From the NCBI GenBank assembly GCA_002270565.1, contig NQMI01000041.1, forward strand, positions 124,001 to 188,000: a DNA stretch of 64,000 nucleotides, in the 5' to 3' direction. Below the pieces are notes generated by a model, which ran no database searches, was not told the origin of the DNA, and worked only from the letters and a program-made list of their open reading frames with translations. The translations under genes were made by a program, and so were the position numbers. Source of the stretch: Stenocarpella maydis. Its lineage: Eukaryota; Ascomycota; Sordariomycetes; Diaporthales; Diaporthaceae. Shown piece by piece: positions 22,817 to 36,325 of this stretch. The first letter of the stretch is position 1, and each line of letters begins with the position of its first letter.

Positions 22817-23601
22817 GGGCGGGCTCTTGATATTGGGAATGTGTGAAGGTTCAAGAGTAGGGCATGTTATGAAGATGGAGGTATTATTATCGTGCGATAG
22901 GGTCTACCGTTGTCCGTACCCGAGCGCCATTTACTTGTCGAAACACTTTGTATAGGATGGCCTGGAAGCTCTTCTGCAGTCGCACATAAGCTCGCAGGCT
23001 ACATGGTATTGCTTGCTGATAGGCAGACATCAGATCCATTCATCCTTATGAGGAATGCATGGGTGGATTGAATGTTGGTCGAGGGTCATAATGTCAAAGA
23101 GTGCTCTCTGTCAGAGCAAACCCAGCAATGGAACATGTGCCATATGCCATATTGGTTTATATCAATTCGAACCCTGAACGTATACTCACTCACCTTGCAC
23201 ACACGGCAAATCTTCACCGCATACGAATCAGACCCCAGTCATCCCGCCACACTCGGTAGTAAAACTAGGTTTCTCATCATTATCGTCATTCGAGTCTAAC
23301 AGCCGTCAGCTTAAAGTTATCTTGATAAAGACCCCGGGTCGACCCACCCACCAAACCTAGCAGGTTGGAGTGATCGGAACTCGCAGCGGTAGTAGTGTCG
23401 ACGTCATCGGGCCATCGGGGCACACCTCCAACGGGTCGAATAAGCCTCGTCTATGAGCCCAATCTCTCCAGTGCCGATGTTGGCGTGCAGATCGATGACT
23501 CGGAGCGCCCCAGCTGAGAGGCACACTCTTGAGGCTTACACCGTAGCCAATTGGTGCCTCTGCCTTCTCACATGTAGCTGCTGGCTCTGACCTGTACTGA
23601 A

Positions 23602-23641
<40 letters not shown>

Positions 23642-24295
23642 CAAAAAACAAAAAAGAGGTTATCGACCGCCAGCCGCCGTGGCTTGGCCTGCAAAATGGC
23701 TAGGGACAGGAACGAACGTAGGAGGCGGGCGGCGCCAGCGCCGGTCTAGGAGGCATTAGTGCACGCCGGCACCCTGGGCCGACGACTTGTCGTATCTCCC
23801 GGCCGTTTATGTGATGGGTTCGACAAATGCCGTGGGCCACTGGCTATTCGATGCATACACTATCTATCTGCTGTACCTATCTCCCCCTCACTACTTATGG
23901 CTCCTGGCTTGCCCGTCACTGGCCAGCCGTTCGGTTGCATTTTGATCGTCCGGTGCAGGCCTTATCTTGCCTGTTGTCCTGCGCAGCGGCCGGGGACACC
24001 ATAATTGCACTCCATGGACGCTGCTCGTCACCAACAACGACTCTTGGTTTTCAAGAGTACTCTCCTAGGGCCAACCCTTCATATGTACCTGAAATTGCTC
24101 CGGTCTGCTGTCCATGACCTGCCTATTGGGCGTCTCAAACTCCTTGTACTTGGACCCATTATATCATCAAGACACCTGCAGTCCATCTCCATCCCTATCC
24201 GGGCCCAATGTGGAATCCAGTAGTACAATCTGAACTTGTGGGATAATAGAAACAGCCAGGAGGGGCCGGCCCTTCAGAAAGATTACTTACACAAC
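22817..24295. other. 1.5-kb spacer between the transcription factor and MATE genes
   Basis: No gene seen. It contains the (CA)n microsatellite listed separately and the promoter of the MATE gene. Confidence 0.5.
23603..23638. repeat. (CA)n dinucleotide microsatellite
   Basis: Eighteen uninterrupted CA units, directly followed by an A-rich stretch. Probably length-polymorphic. Confidence 0.95.
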
Positions 24296-25890
24296 ATGCC
24301 TAGCGGGTTATCTTCCGAGACGGTGACGCCCGCCGAGAGCCTACCTACCGAGACCTCGGCGCTCCTCCCAAAACCTTCATCCATAGATCCGGAATACCCC
24401 GATGTCGCCGCCGAGATGGCTAAGCCCGGCCTCCCGGCGGGGAGGTCATGGCTAACCGAGATATGGCTGCTTACCAAGGCCTCTATCCCGGTCATACTGG
24501 CGTACACGCTACAGAACTCTCTACAGACCGTCTCCGTCCTCATCGTCGGCCGGCTGTCCCCCGAGGCACTGGCCACGGCGGCCTTCTCTTACATGTTCGC
24601 CATGTCGACGGCGTGGCTGATCGCGCTGGGCGGCACGACGGCGCTGGACACCCTTGCGTCGAGCAGCTTCACTGGCTCAACCGACAAGCACGCCCTAGGG
24701 GTCCTCTTGCAGAGGGGGCTCTTCGTGCTGTCCTTGTTCTACGTCGTCGTCGCCGTGATATGGTCCTTTTCGGAGCACATATTCCGTGCCCTCGGGCAGG
24801 AGGAGTATATATGCATCCAGAGTGCCATGTTCCTACGCTGCTTGATCCCAGGCGGGCTGGGATACGTGTGGTTCGAATCCATGAAGAAGTACCTCCAAGC
24901 CCAAGGCAAGTCAGCCCTCTCACCTCTCGAACCGGCACGTCGCTGGAGCTAACACGGTCAGAAATCTACCGCCCTGGTACCTACGTTCTGCTTATCACGT
25001 CGCCTCTCAATGCCCTGCTGAACTATCTCTTCATCCACGTTTTCGGCATTGGCCTCTACGGCGCGCCGATAGCCACTGGCATATCCTACTGGCTGTCGTT
25101 CCTGCTGCTCGTGGCCTATGCGGTCTTTGTCAGGGGCCATGAGTGCTGGGGGGGCATCGCACCGAGGAGCGCACTGCGGCACCTGGGCCCATTCGCACGC
25201 CTCGCGCTCCTGGGCGTCGTCCACGTCGGCACCGAGTGGTGGGCCTTCGAGATCGTCGCCCTCGCCGCCGGGCGGCTGGGCACGATCCCGCTCGCGGCAC
25301 AGAGCGTGATCATGACGGCGGACCAGGTAATCAACACGATCCCCTTCGGACTCGGGGTTGCCGCATCGGCGCGCATCGGAAACCTCCTGGGCGCGCAGAA
25401 GCCAAGGGAGACGCGGCGCGCCGCCCACTGCGCGGCGGTGCTCAGCACCATCATGGGTGCGGTGATCCTCGCCGTGCTCATGGGGACCAAGGGCGTCTTT
25501 GGCAGGCTGTTCAACGACGACGACAGGGTCGTTGAGCTGGTCTCGGAGGTGATGCCTTTTGTTGCCTTGTTCCAGATCGCGGACGGGCTGAACGGCTCGT
25601 GTGGCGGTGTCCTCCGGGGAATGGGCAGACAGTGGGTGGGCGCGCTGGTGAATATCGTGAGTTACTACTGCGGCGCCTTGCCTGGTGGGATATACCTCGC
25701 CTTCCACGGCTGGGGGCTGGCAGGCCTCTGGATTGGGCAGTGTGTTGCATTGTACCTGGTGGGAATATTAGAATGGGTGATTGTTGGTCTGAGCAACTGG
25801 GACAAGGAGGTCAAGAGGGCCAGCGACAGATTAGAGGCCGGCGGAATAGGGGCTAGGGAAGGTCGAAATGATGCGGATTGCGAGTCTTGA
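24296..25890 (+). CDS. MATE-family efflux transporter
   Basis: Exons 24296-24905 and 24962-25890, 512 aa. After a hydrophilic N-terminus, the protein has about a dozen hydrophobic segments arranged as the two MatE halves: half 1 with LTKASIPVILAYTLQNSLQT, VGRLSPEALATAAFSYMFAM and GGTTALDTLASSSFTGS; half 2 with YVLLITSPLNALLNYLFIHV, AAQSVIMTADQVINTIPFGL and GVAASARIGNLLGAQ. These are typical of the fungal/eukaryotic MATE branch (multidrug and toxic compound antiporter, plasma or vacuolar membrane). The single 56-bp intron uses a GC donor (CAAG|GCAAGT) with a CTAAC branch site and a TCAG acceptor; no GT donor in the right phase is available. The first ATG in the frame is 24296. It follows a Zn2Cys6 regulator gene. 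Confidence 0.93.
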
Positions 25891-26231
25891 CTGTGGGGAC
25901 AAGTAACAGAACCACAGATGGCGTTGCCTGGTTCGCCCTCTGAAGGTCCCCCCCCCCCCCAAAAAAAAAAGTACTTTTTTTCTTCTTCTTTTGTTGTGGG
26001 TATATATCGAAAAGAGAAGTAGCCGCGAGGGCGCGGAGACAGTGAAGCAGGGAGGTTTTACCCGGCCTTTTAGGGTACGGGTTTCCTCCCTGGTAGATTT
26101 ATAGAAGGACCGCATGCCAGATGGCATCTCCTGTATACTTAGGTATATAGTGTGAGATAGCGTGATAAGAGAAATTGTTTTATTTTATTATTATTATTAT
26201 TATTATATTATTATTATTATTATTATTATTA

Positions 26232-26262
<31 letters not shown>

Positions 26263-26275
26263 TATTATATTATTA

Positions 26276-26371
<96 letters not shown>

Positions 26372-26410
26372 GTTATTATTATTATTATTGTTTTTATTGT
26401 TGTTGTTGTT

Positions 26411-26470
<60 letters not shown>

Positions 26471-26989
26471 ATTATTATTATAATAATAATATATCGGAAA
26501 CCAAATAGAGACAAGTGTCAGATCGGCCATCAGTACGGGAGAGTCTCGCAGAGACATTGTTCTGCCCGACTACTGCCTGACGACAAGATGGGATGTGAGC
26601 GTGCATGCACCCGTGCTCGGGACGTTAGCGGGGCCAAAAAGGGATTCTGGACCGCAGCGCCCCCTTGTGCTGCAGACACCCCTGCCTGCGTGACGCCATT
26701 AGCTGCACTGTCGCTTCGCAGTCTGCTTGTCCCTTTCACACGACCACAATTCGGGGGCTGAATCTTGGGACCTCGACTTCTCATCTCCTCCCTCCAGATG
26801 GATGCTCTGATCCCATGCTGACCTCTGCTGCATTCGTGGCAAAGCCTGCGGTGCAGACCGGACCTCGAGCTCTGGGGGCTAGCTTCGTCTCCTCTTCCCC
26901 TGTGATCCAAGATACCACCACCGCCAGAGCCTGCTTACACCTCTCGGACCACGGTCCAGCCGGCAGCGGTGGCGGCACATCAACCCCAG
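25891..26989. other. Spacer between MATE and CCZ1 genes
   Basis: Holds a poly-C/poly-A run near 25949-25970, the ATT/GTT triplet tract (separate entry) and the CCZ1 promoter and leader. No gene seen. Confidence 0.5.
26182..26492. repeat. About 310-bp ATT/GTT trinucleotide tract
   Basis: An almost pure triplet array. It starts as (ATT)n with a few phase slips (TATATT, TTTATT), passes through isolated GTT units, becomes a nearly pure (GTT)n block from about 26398 to 26470, and returns to ATT/AAT. It produces long homopeptide-like frames on both strands (poly-Ile, poly-Asn, poly-Val), which are artefacts of the repeat and not genes. Confidence 0.97.
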
Positions 26990-29407
26990 ATGGCGACCTC
27001 GCCTGCTCCAGATCCACCGGCAGCGATAGTGCCTGCCCAGGTCGGCTTCTTGGCCATCTTCAATCCCAGCCTGGGAAACACAGACGAGACGCTCGATGAC
27101 CAGATTGTCTACTACTCGTCGGTCGACACCCAGACCCAGAAACGGAAACGCCATCGCAAGGCACGCCCCCCTGAGAATGTGTCCCAGCCGGAGCGCAACG
27201 AGCGGCTGCGGCAGATTGGCCTCGCCCAGGGCATGGTCAGCTTCAGCAAGGGTTTCTCCGACGACCAGGCTGTCGACTCGATCGAGACGGAGAAGACGAG
27301 GGTCGTTCTGCATGAGCTGGAGCCCGGGTGGTGGATCCTGGCCAGTATCGACCTGACGCGTCTGCCGCTTCCACCCTCAGCCTCTTCGAAGAAGCAAGGC
27401 GCCCCCGCAGCCTCCGGCGAGGACAAGCACGAGTACTCGTCGCGGGAGGTCAAGCCCTCGCCCCTTCTCCTCCAGGACATGCTCAAGGCGCACTCTGTCT
27501 TCCTGCTTCATCATGATTCTTCTCTGAGCTCCTTGTTCATGAGGATCAAACGGCCCAGGTTCACAGCGACTCTGGCGCGGTATTGGGATCTTTTCCTCTC
27601 TACCTGGGACGTCCTGCTCCATGGAAACCCTGTTCAAAACATCTTTGGCGGCATCAAAATTGCCGCGAGCGGCGAGCTGGGCATCGGAGTCGGCGAGGAA
27701 GAGCGCGGGAGTGGCGAACGAGAGGCCCTGGAGGGTCTAGCCGAGAGTACAGAAGGTCTTCTCGATATTATCGTCTCGAAATTTGGCGAGAACAAGCCGG
27801 GGGAGCCCTCTAGCTCATGGGAGAGGCGGGCGCAAGGCCAGCACCCCCGCGCGCAATGGCTGGGCTCGGGAAATGAGCCAGGGGCCGAGGATGGTGCCGT
27901 GTTCTTAGGAGTCGGGACGCTGTCCCGGAGGTCTGTACGTGACATCACGCATTGGGTCGAAGACATATATACCTGGGGCGAGGATGCGTATGGAGTCCTC
28001 GACAGCCCAAAAGCCACCCGCAGGCCAAGGAGAGAATCGCGGATGTCGGAAGAACAGCCGCTGGAGGCCAACCCAGCACGGCCCATGCAACCACCTCCCA
28101 GTCTCATAAACCCCAAACGGACCTCGACGCCTGCCGCTGCTACACCACCACCTAAGCGGCATGACGCGCCAACAGGATCCAGATCGAGTCAAGAGCCGCC
28201 ATCATCTCACTCGGGAGACGCCGACTCAGGCGGGCTTGAAAAGTATATGGACTACTTGAAACTGGGTTATGGCAAGTACTGGAGCCTCGGGGGCGACACT
28301 GAATCCAAAGGCGAGACAAAGGACAGACCGTCCCTCCCGAGAAGGGATTCGTCCAGGGGTGACGACTCTGTCGGACACTTTCTCATCGGTCTCACAGGCG
28401 AGGTCGAGGAAGGCTGGGTCGAAGACCCTGAGGACAGGCGATTTGCCGAGCACCCCTGGGACGAAAACTCAAACCCGCGGACTGTACTCAGGACATTGAC
28501 TGTGGAGCTAGAGACTGATGTTTCGGAGAAGTCAGAAGTGCATATGTCCAAGGTGCTCGGCAGTCATGACACCGAACTATCCCCCACGAATCCTACGACG
28601 GGCTCGTCGTTCGACAGCCAGGACAGGAACAAGACACACAAGTGCCGCGTAGTTGTATATGTCATCAAGCCCTTCATCTTCACGTTCCTATTTGAACTCC
28701 GGACAGAGTCATTAGCCTTTGAGGGGCTCTACCGCTCCCTACACCACCAGATCGCACCACTGCGGAAGGCATTGAGTAACTCGACGGCCTACAGGCCAGA
28801 GAAGCCTGACGCAGGCAGTGCGTCGGCGGCGATCTATGATCTTGTGTGGGACCCCAAGGAGAAAACCGTGCATTCTACAATCCCCAACATCCCCGCCGCG
28901 GCGGAGATGTATAGCATGGGAGACCAGCCGCCCTGGTCCCGGGTGGAAGCGCTGAACACGCATATGCAGATCCTTAATCTGTTCAACGCAACCAGGACCG
29001 ACCTGTCCGAGCTGGAGCGGACGTGCAAGACCAGCCGCGGATGGTGGATCGTCTGGAGCCGGATACTGGAACGGGAGACGGAAGGGCAGCGCGGGTCGGT
29101 TGATTCCGACCGGGCGTCTTCGGGAGACTCGGGCAGCAAACACGACGAGACTAGCGAGTCCACGAGCGCGGAGGCGACGTACTCGTCCTCTCAGACGTCG
29201 ACCGTCAAGGCGTTGCCACCCATGACGGTCAGCAAGGAGATCTTCCTGATCCGCAAGGCCAGCGACCACGGCGGCCACGGCAGGAGCGTGAGCCTCACGG
29301 TGTCTGGGGGCGGCGTCGGCTGGGCTGATGGGGCAAGCAGGCTGGCGCAGGGGATCGGCGTCGACACCAGGAAGTACATCGAAGGGTTGCTCAGCATGAA
29401 CCGGTAA
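26990..29407 (+). CDS. ccz1: Vacuolar fusion protein CCZ1
   Basis: Intronless, 805 aa. CCZ1 with MON1 forms the GEF that activates Rab7/Ypt7 on late endosomes and vacuoles. The N-terminus carries the CCZ1 longin-domain signature: VPAQVGFLAIFNPSLG, TLDDQIVYYSS, ERNERLRQIGLAQGMVSFSK and KTRVVLHELEPGWWILASID. Further conserved segments include DMLKAHSVFLLHHDSSLSSL, LARYWDLFLSTWDVLLHGNP and, in the second half, VYVIKPFIFTFLFELRT and RTCKTSRGWWIVWSRI. Between them are Ser/Pro/Asp-rich disordered stretches, usual for filamentous fungal homologues, which are longer than the yeast protein. The ATG at 26990 is the first in frame; the upstream extension begins with GTG only. Confidence 0.88.
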   Translation: MATSPAPDPPAAIVPAQVGFLAIFNPSLGNTDETLDDQIVYYSSVDTQTQKRKRHRKARPPENVSQPERNERLRQIGLAQGMVSFSKGFSDDQAVDSIETEKTRVVLHELEPGWWILASIDLTRLPLPPSASSKKQGAPAASGEDKHEYSSREVKPSPLLLQDMLKAHSVFLLHHDSSLSSLFMRIKRPRFTATLARYWDLFLSTWDVLLHGNPVQNIFGGIKIAASGELGIGVGEEERGSGEREALEGLAESTEGLLDIIVSKFGENKPGEPSSSWERRAQGQHPRAQWLGSGNEPGAEDGAVFLGVGTLSRRSVRDITHWVEDIYTWGEDAYGVLDSPKATRRPRRESRMSEEQPLEANPARPMQPPPSLINPKRTSTPAAATPPPKRHDAPTGSRSSQEPPSSHSGDADSGGLEKYMDYLKLGYGKYWSLGGDTESKGETKDRPSLPRRDSSRGDDSVGHFLIGLTGEVEEGWVEDPEDRRFAEHPWDENSNPRTVLRTLTVELETDVSEKSEVHMSKVLGSHDTELSPTNPTTGSSFDSQDRNKTHKCRVVVYVIKPFIFTFLFELRTESLAFEGLYRSLHHQIAPLRKALSNSTAYRPEKPDAGSASAAIYDLVWDPKEKTVHSTIPNIPAAAEMYSMGDQPPWSRVEALNTHMQILNLFNATRTDLSELERTCKTSRGWWIVWSRILERETEGQRGSVDSDRASSGDSGSKHDETSESTSAEATYSSSQTSTVKALPPMTVSKEIFLIRKASDHGGHGRSVSLTVSGGGVGWADGASRLAQGIGVDTRKYIEGLLSMNR

Positions 29408-31708
29408 ACAGGACGGAATCATGGAGGTTCTGATCGGCGTTGCGGGGAGTGATGACCCCTATGAACACACAACTGCCTACCTATCCAGTCCGGGAGTTTC
29501 CGCAGCATACCTGAGGATAATGACGAAGCAGAACGCCCCCCTTCTGGTAACAAGGATGTACGTATGTTCGCATTGTATTAGCAAGATCTGGGGGATCCTC
29601 ACCCACGTGAAATTGCCTTGAGGACACTGTCATTACACATCAGACGGGATGGACTCCGAAGGCCAAGCAAACCTAATCTTGCAGTGACGTTCGGGATGGC
29701 ACTATCCGGCCCCCCCCCTTTCACCCAACCATGATGCGCACGGTAGTGCGGGCTTGGAATTCCCGAGCCTACTAATCAGGTGGAGGCACTCTGCTTACGG
29801 GCTGTCGGAGCAGTGCGTAGGACGTAGATCGCGGATCTTGTTCAACGAATTCGGACGTCTGTGCTGACGTGTCGTGCAACAAAAAGGGGGTGTGGCCTGC
29901 GGCGTGTTTAGATTGGCTGACCATGAGGGGGGAAAACAGCATGTAGTATTGCATAGCACAGGCAGCCTCTGTCTGTTATGACGGCACGGGCCGAGAGGCG
30001 AAGGGTAAAAGGGTGCGGGGGATTTACACAGTAAGTGACTGGTCGGGTTGACTCAACTGACGACGACGGCGGATAGGCCAAGGGGTGCCCCGGGCCCGTC
30101 CAAGTCGCCGAGGTGGTGGGCTGATCTCGAGGAAGTTGGCCTGGTGGAATTGTGAATACAACTGATAGGCGAGACTCTGGCAGGGCGCGAAGGCCTGGCC
30201 CACGAAGAGTGGCCCTGCCTCACTCGCCTCCTTTGCTCGTCTCAGACGGGGTGAGGTGATGTGTCGGCTGTGCCCCGCGTCGAGGTCTGTGGTATGTATG
30301 ATGCAACTCTGCAGGCTGGATTTCGACGCGTTCAGGATGGCTGACGAGGCGTGGATGCTTTCTCTGGTAGTCTAATGCTGCTGAAATGCGGATTTACTGC
30401 CCAGCCTCACTTTGGGCGTAATCCCGGTGGGAGAGAAGACAGTAGACATTGTATACAATAACATGTATATGTAATACTCATATACCTATATATTGAGGCA
30501 GAGGTCGAGAATCGACATGATCATTCATACATGCATTTACAAATCTCAGTCCGTGTGCTAGCTGCCTTACTCCGCCCCCATCCCTGCACTTCCTCCCTCA
30601 TTCTTCAATCCATTTCAAAGGCTTGATCGATCGCCGCCAACAAAGTATCTAAGGTGCTGTTTGGTGCTGGGTAGACAAGACCACCCCTCACTCCCTGACT
30701 GCTGCCCCGCATTCTGCTGTAAGTCCCGTCATCTGCTACTGCTACCACACATGCCTACTGCATGTAAGCAAAGCTAGTAGTAGACTGATGTGTAAGTACT
30801 GTAGGCAGGAGCCCGCGGCAGCACGACGACGAATCTGTCATTTGTGACGGTGGTGGCAGCAAAGACGCAAACCCTAAGTATCCATCCACCCCAAGCCTAG
30901 AGCGCAACCACCTCGATACACATACACGCACACGCACACGCACACACATCTGCCCGACCTTCATCCCGAGTGGCTGGGAGGATCAAGAGACGCTCGTGCC
31001 ATTGACCTGATGGTTGACTGGTGCTTCCTTGCACACGGTGAGTCATGCCCCAGTTGGATCGTCCTGTTTTCCTGCAGATTGTGGTGGTGTCAGGTCAGCT
31101 CTGTGCCTGTCTGTCTGCCCACTCTGCCGTACAAGTCGCACAACCAGATGGTCCTCCAATACCTAGATAGGCTGTACGAGTGTCTGGTGTTGATTCTCTC
31201 TGACCATGCAGCTCAGGCAGGCATGTGACATCAACCAAATAAAGCGACAAATCGATCGACCGACCAATCAGTCCATCCTCTCATCAGCCAGACGTTCAGA
31301 TCATCCATCAGTCAATCCATCAAGCAGCACCCAGCTTTGAACGGACAGAGACAAGCCAGGCAGCAGACAGTCTTGAGTCCTTCCCGTGAAAGCGTTCCGG
31401 CCCTGCTTCTGCAAGGCAAGGCAAGGCGAGGCAAGGCGAGGCAGCTTATTAGGTGGGCCCTCGTTTAGGGACATCGGACATCAGACACCCTTGCCAGCGA
31501 TCCCACCCCTCCAAGGCACTCCCCCATTTGCAACCCCCTCCACCCTCCTCCACTCAACCTTGGCCACAGCCAACAGGAAACTGGCACCACAATTTACGAC
31601 TCGAGTGCCGTGCGTGCGGCGCAGCCACTTGTTAATAACAGTACTACAGTACTGTCCTGTTGCCGTCACTGTCGCTGCTGTCTCCTGGCCAGAGAGGCCA
31701 CAAAAGAA
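29408..31708. other. 2.3-kb upstream region of SNF1
   Basis: No gene seen. It contains a CACACG/CACA-type repeat at about 30919-30950, loosely repeated atccatcagtca-type strings near 31250-31330, and a GGCAA/GGCGA pentanucleotide array at 31411-31443. The last 1 kb or so is likely SNF1 promoter and 5' leader. Confidence 0.5.
31411..31443. repeat. GGCAA/GGCGA pentanucleotide array
   Basis: About six tandem copies of a 5-bp unit alternating between GGCAA and GGCGA, about 270 bp before the SNF1 start codon and probably within its promoter or 5' leader. Confidence 0.9.
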
Positions 31709-34222
<2,514 letters not shown>

Positions 34223-36306
34223 AGGCGCTGTTTTGTGTGTCCTTTGGACAAGATCGCGCGGTTGTGCGTGTCCAACCTGCTCCAACTCGTCCCAGCAGCC
34301 TTGCAATCTCTGTTGACTGCGGCCCCGTAAAAGGTGCGATTGCATTGTCTTATGACAGGTCCGAGCGGCTGGGGATACCACAAAAGTGCACACCGAGCAT
34401 CTCACGTTGGTCATGAATCCAGCCAGGCCGAGGTTTGTCATGGCAGCCGCTAGTACGGGGCAAATTTGTTTTTGTTTAGAAATGGAGGCACATTTGGGAG
34501 ATTATTGGAAGAGCGTTGGCGTTGGGGAAAGCTTCGAGCTGAATGGAGGGGGGGGATCAGTCATGCGGCGCGAGGCCAAGAATTTGCCTCCGTACTCTAC
34601 AGGACAAGCGTCGCGCCGGTGGCATGCTTACGGAGCCGGCTCTGACACGGGCCAGACGGGTTGACATGGACGCGGGGCGCGTCTGCCATTCAACGACGCG
34701 TCCACTACCGGCGTCGCGGGCACGAGGTCCTTTCGGGCCGGTGCAGTGTGGCATCCTTTATGCACGAGTGCGGCACTGGCTATTGGGGTAGCCGGATGTT
34801 GGTCGGACGGTTTCAACTTTTCAGGAAGCCTTGGAGGCTGCACCATGTGTGCTGATTTGTATTTTGAGTATCCATTTACTGGCAATTGTAATGGCTGGCT
34901 TCCTTGCCATGACTAGGACCGACCAGCATTGTGTCGGCTGCTGCCGCCATCACACGAGAAGGCTAGCCGCATGACCGGTCTAAACTCTTGGTTGTTTGGT
35001 CGAATGATGGCAGCCTATTGTTTCGACGCCTTCTGATGTGCTCCGGTGATGCGGGCAGAGCCTCTTCGCACGAGCAGCGAGAGGATGATTCGATAATGCC
35101 GGGGGGCTGGCGAGATACTGGACATTGCTGGGCAACGCTCTCACCCAGAGCCTTGTTTGTGCCAGATGACTCCACGAGAAGAGTGCGCGCCAAGATATTG
35201 CGGCCGCAACCAACACACATTTACTCGCAGTCACGCCCATTTGTCATCCTGGGACCACGTTTTCACCCGTGCATTAGTAGCTGGCGTCGTCATTACTAGT
35301 GTAGCAGCTGCAGCACCATCACCATCATCGTCATCAAGCTTCGGCCTCGGGCCTCTGTGCATTGCCCGCCGCGCCTGGCGCGGCCGACCCAAACCTGGGC
35401 CGCGCCCGATATGCACGGGGGCGAGGTAGCTCCAGTGGACCGACTGAACCCCGTCGGATGTGGGAACCTTCCATCTCTGCCTCCTCCCACTTGCCAACAC
35501 CCCTTCCCTCATCTCCACCTGAAGCCGCCGCCCCTCCTCTCGATCTCACGATGCCGATGGGGGCCGCTTGGCCGCTCCTGCTGGCCGCTATTTATGTGGT
35601 GCGGATTTGGACCAAGAGCGTGGATCTTCCAGATGACGAGGCCGCTGTTGCGTAGTGCCAATACTTAGTTGCTCCATGATCAACCACTTCCTCAACCTGT
35701 TTGTTGTCTCGTGATACGAGTGTACTATGTATATGGAGGAGCAGGTATCTGAGTGGTGCTGGTGGCTCTGGAGCCAAAGCTGCTAGGCCGTATCCGGAGC
35801 AGGTGGTACGTTTTGGTCTCGGAGGACAGGAAAGAGTTGTCGTGGGGGTGATTGCTTCTACATCGCACACATCACACGTAGACGCACTGTATACTGTGTG
35901 TGGTATTATCAATGGGCGAGATAGAGAAGGGTGAGACTTGTCATTACTGGGGAGGCCCCATTGTTGGCCACTCCCCTCCCCTCCTCGATCGTGCCTCGAG
36001 ATGCAGGCAGTATCTCGCGATATTTGCGGAGTCGCCCTTCCTCCCGGCGCAACCAAGAGTTGTCTCCCTCGCAGGAATGCCCACCATGTGATGGGGACAT
36101 ATGCATGTTGCCCATGCAGAGTGTAGTGCAGTGTGTGCATGTCCCGTTGGACGGTTCGGGATCGACGTGTAAGCTTCTTCGACTCGGGCACAGGCACAGA
36201 TCGAAGCCTGACCCCAGCTTTTTGTGTGGGACTCTTATTCTCCTGTCTCTGTGCCTCTTCTCTACACTATGTCTTCGAATGGTGGCTGGCTGTCTGTCTG
36301 TCTCTG

Positions 36307-36325
36307 GCAGGCAGGCAGGCAGGCA
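36307..36325. repeat. (GGCA)n tetranucleotide repeat
   Basis: Almost five tandem GGCA units in non-coding DNA. The same unit appears in the opposite orientation at 39451-39479. Confidence 0.85.

Noticed and set aside
24958..25707. 249-codon minus-strand frame
   Set aside because: Shadow of the MATE second exon; the plus strand has clear membrane segments and family motifs.
26162..26761. Long poly-Ile/Val (plus) and poly-Asn/Thr (minus) frames
   Set aside because: Direct translation of the ATT/GTT repeat; no biological protein signal.
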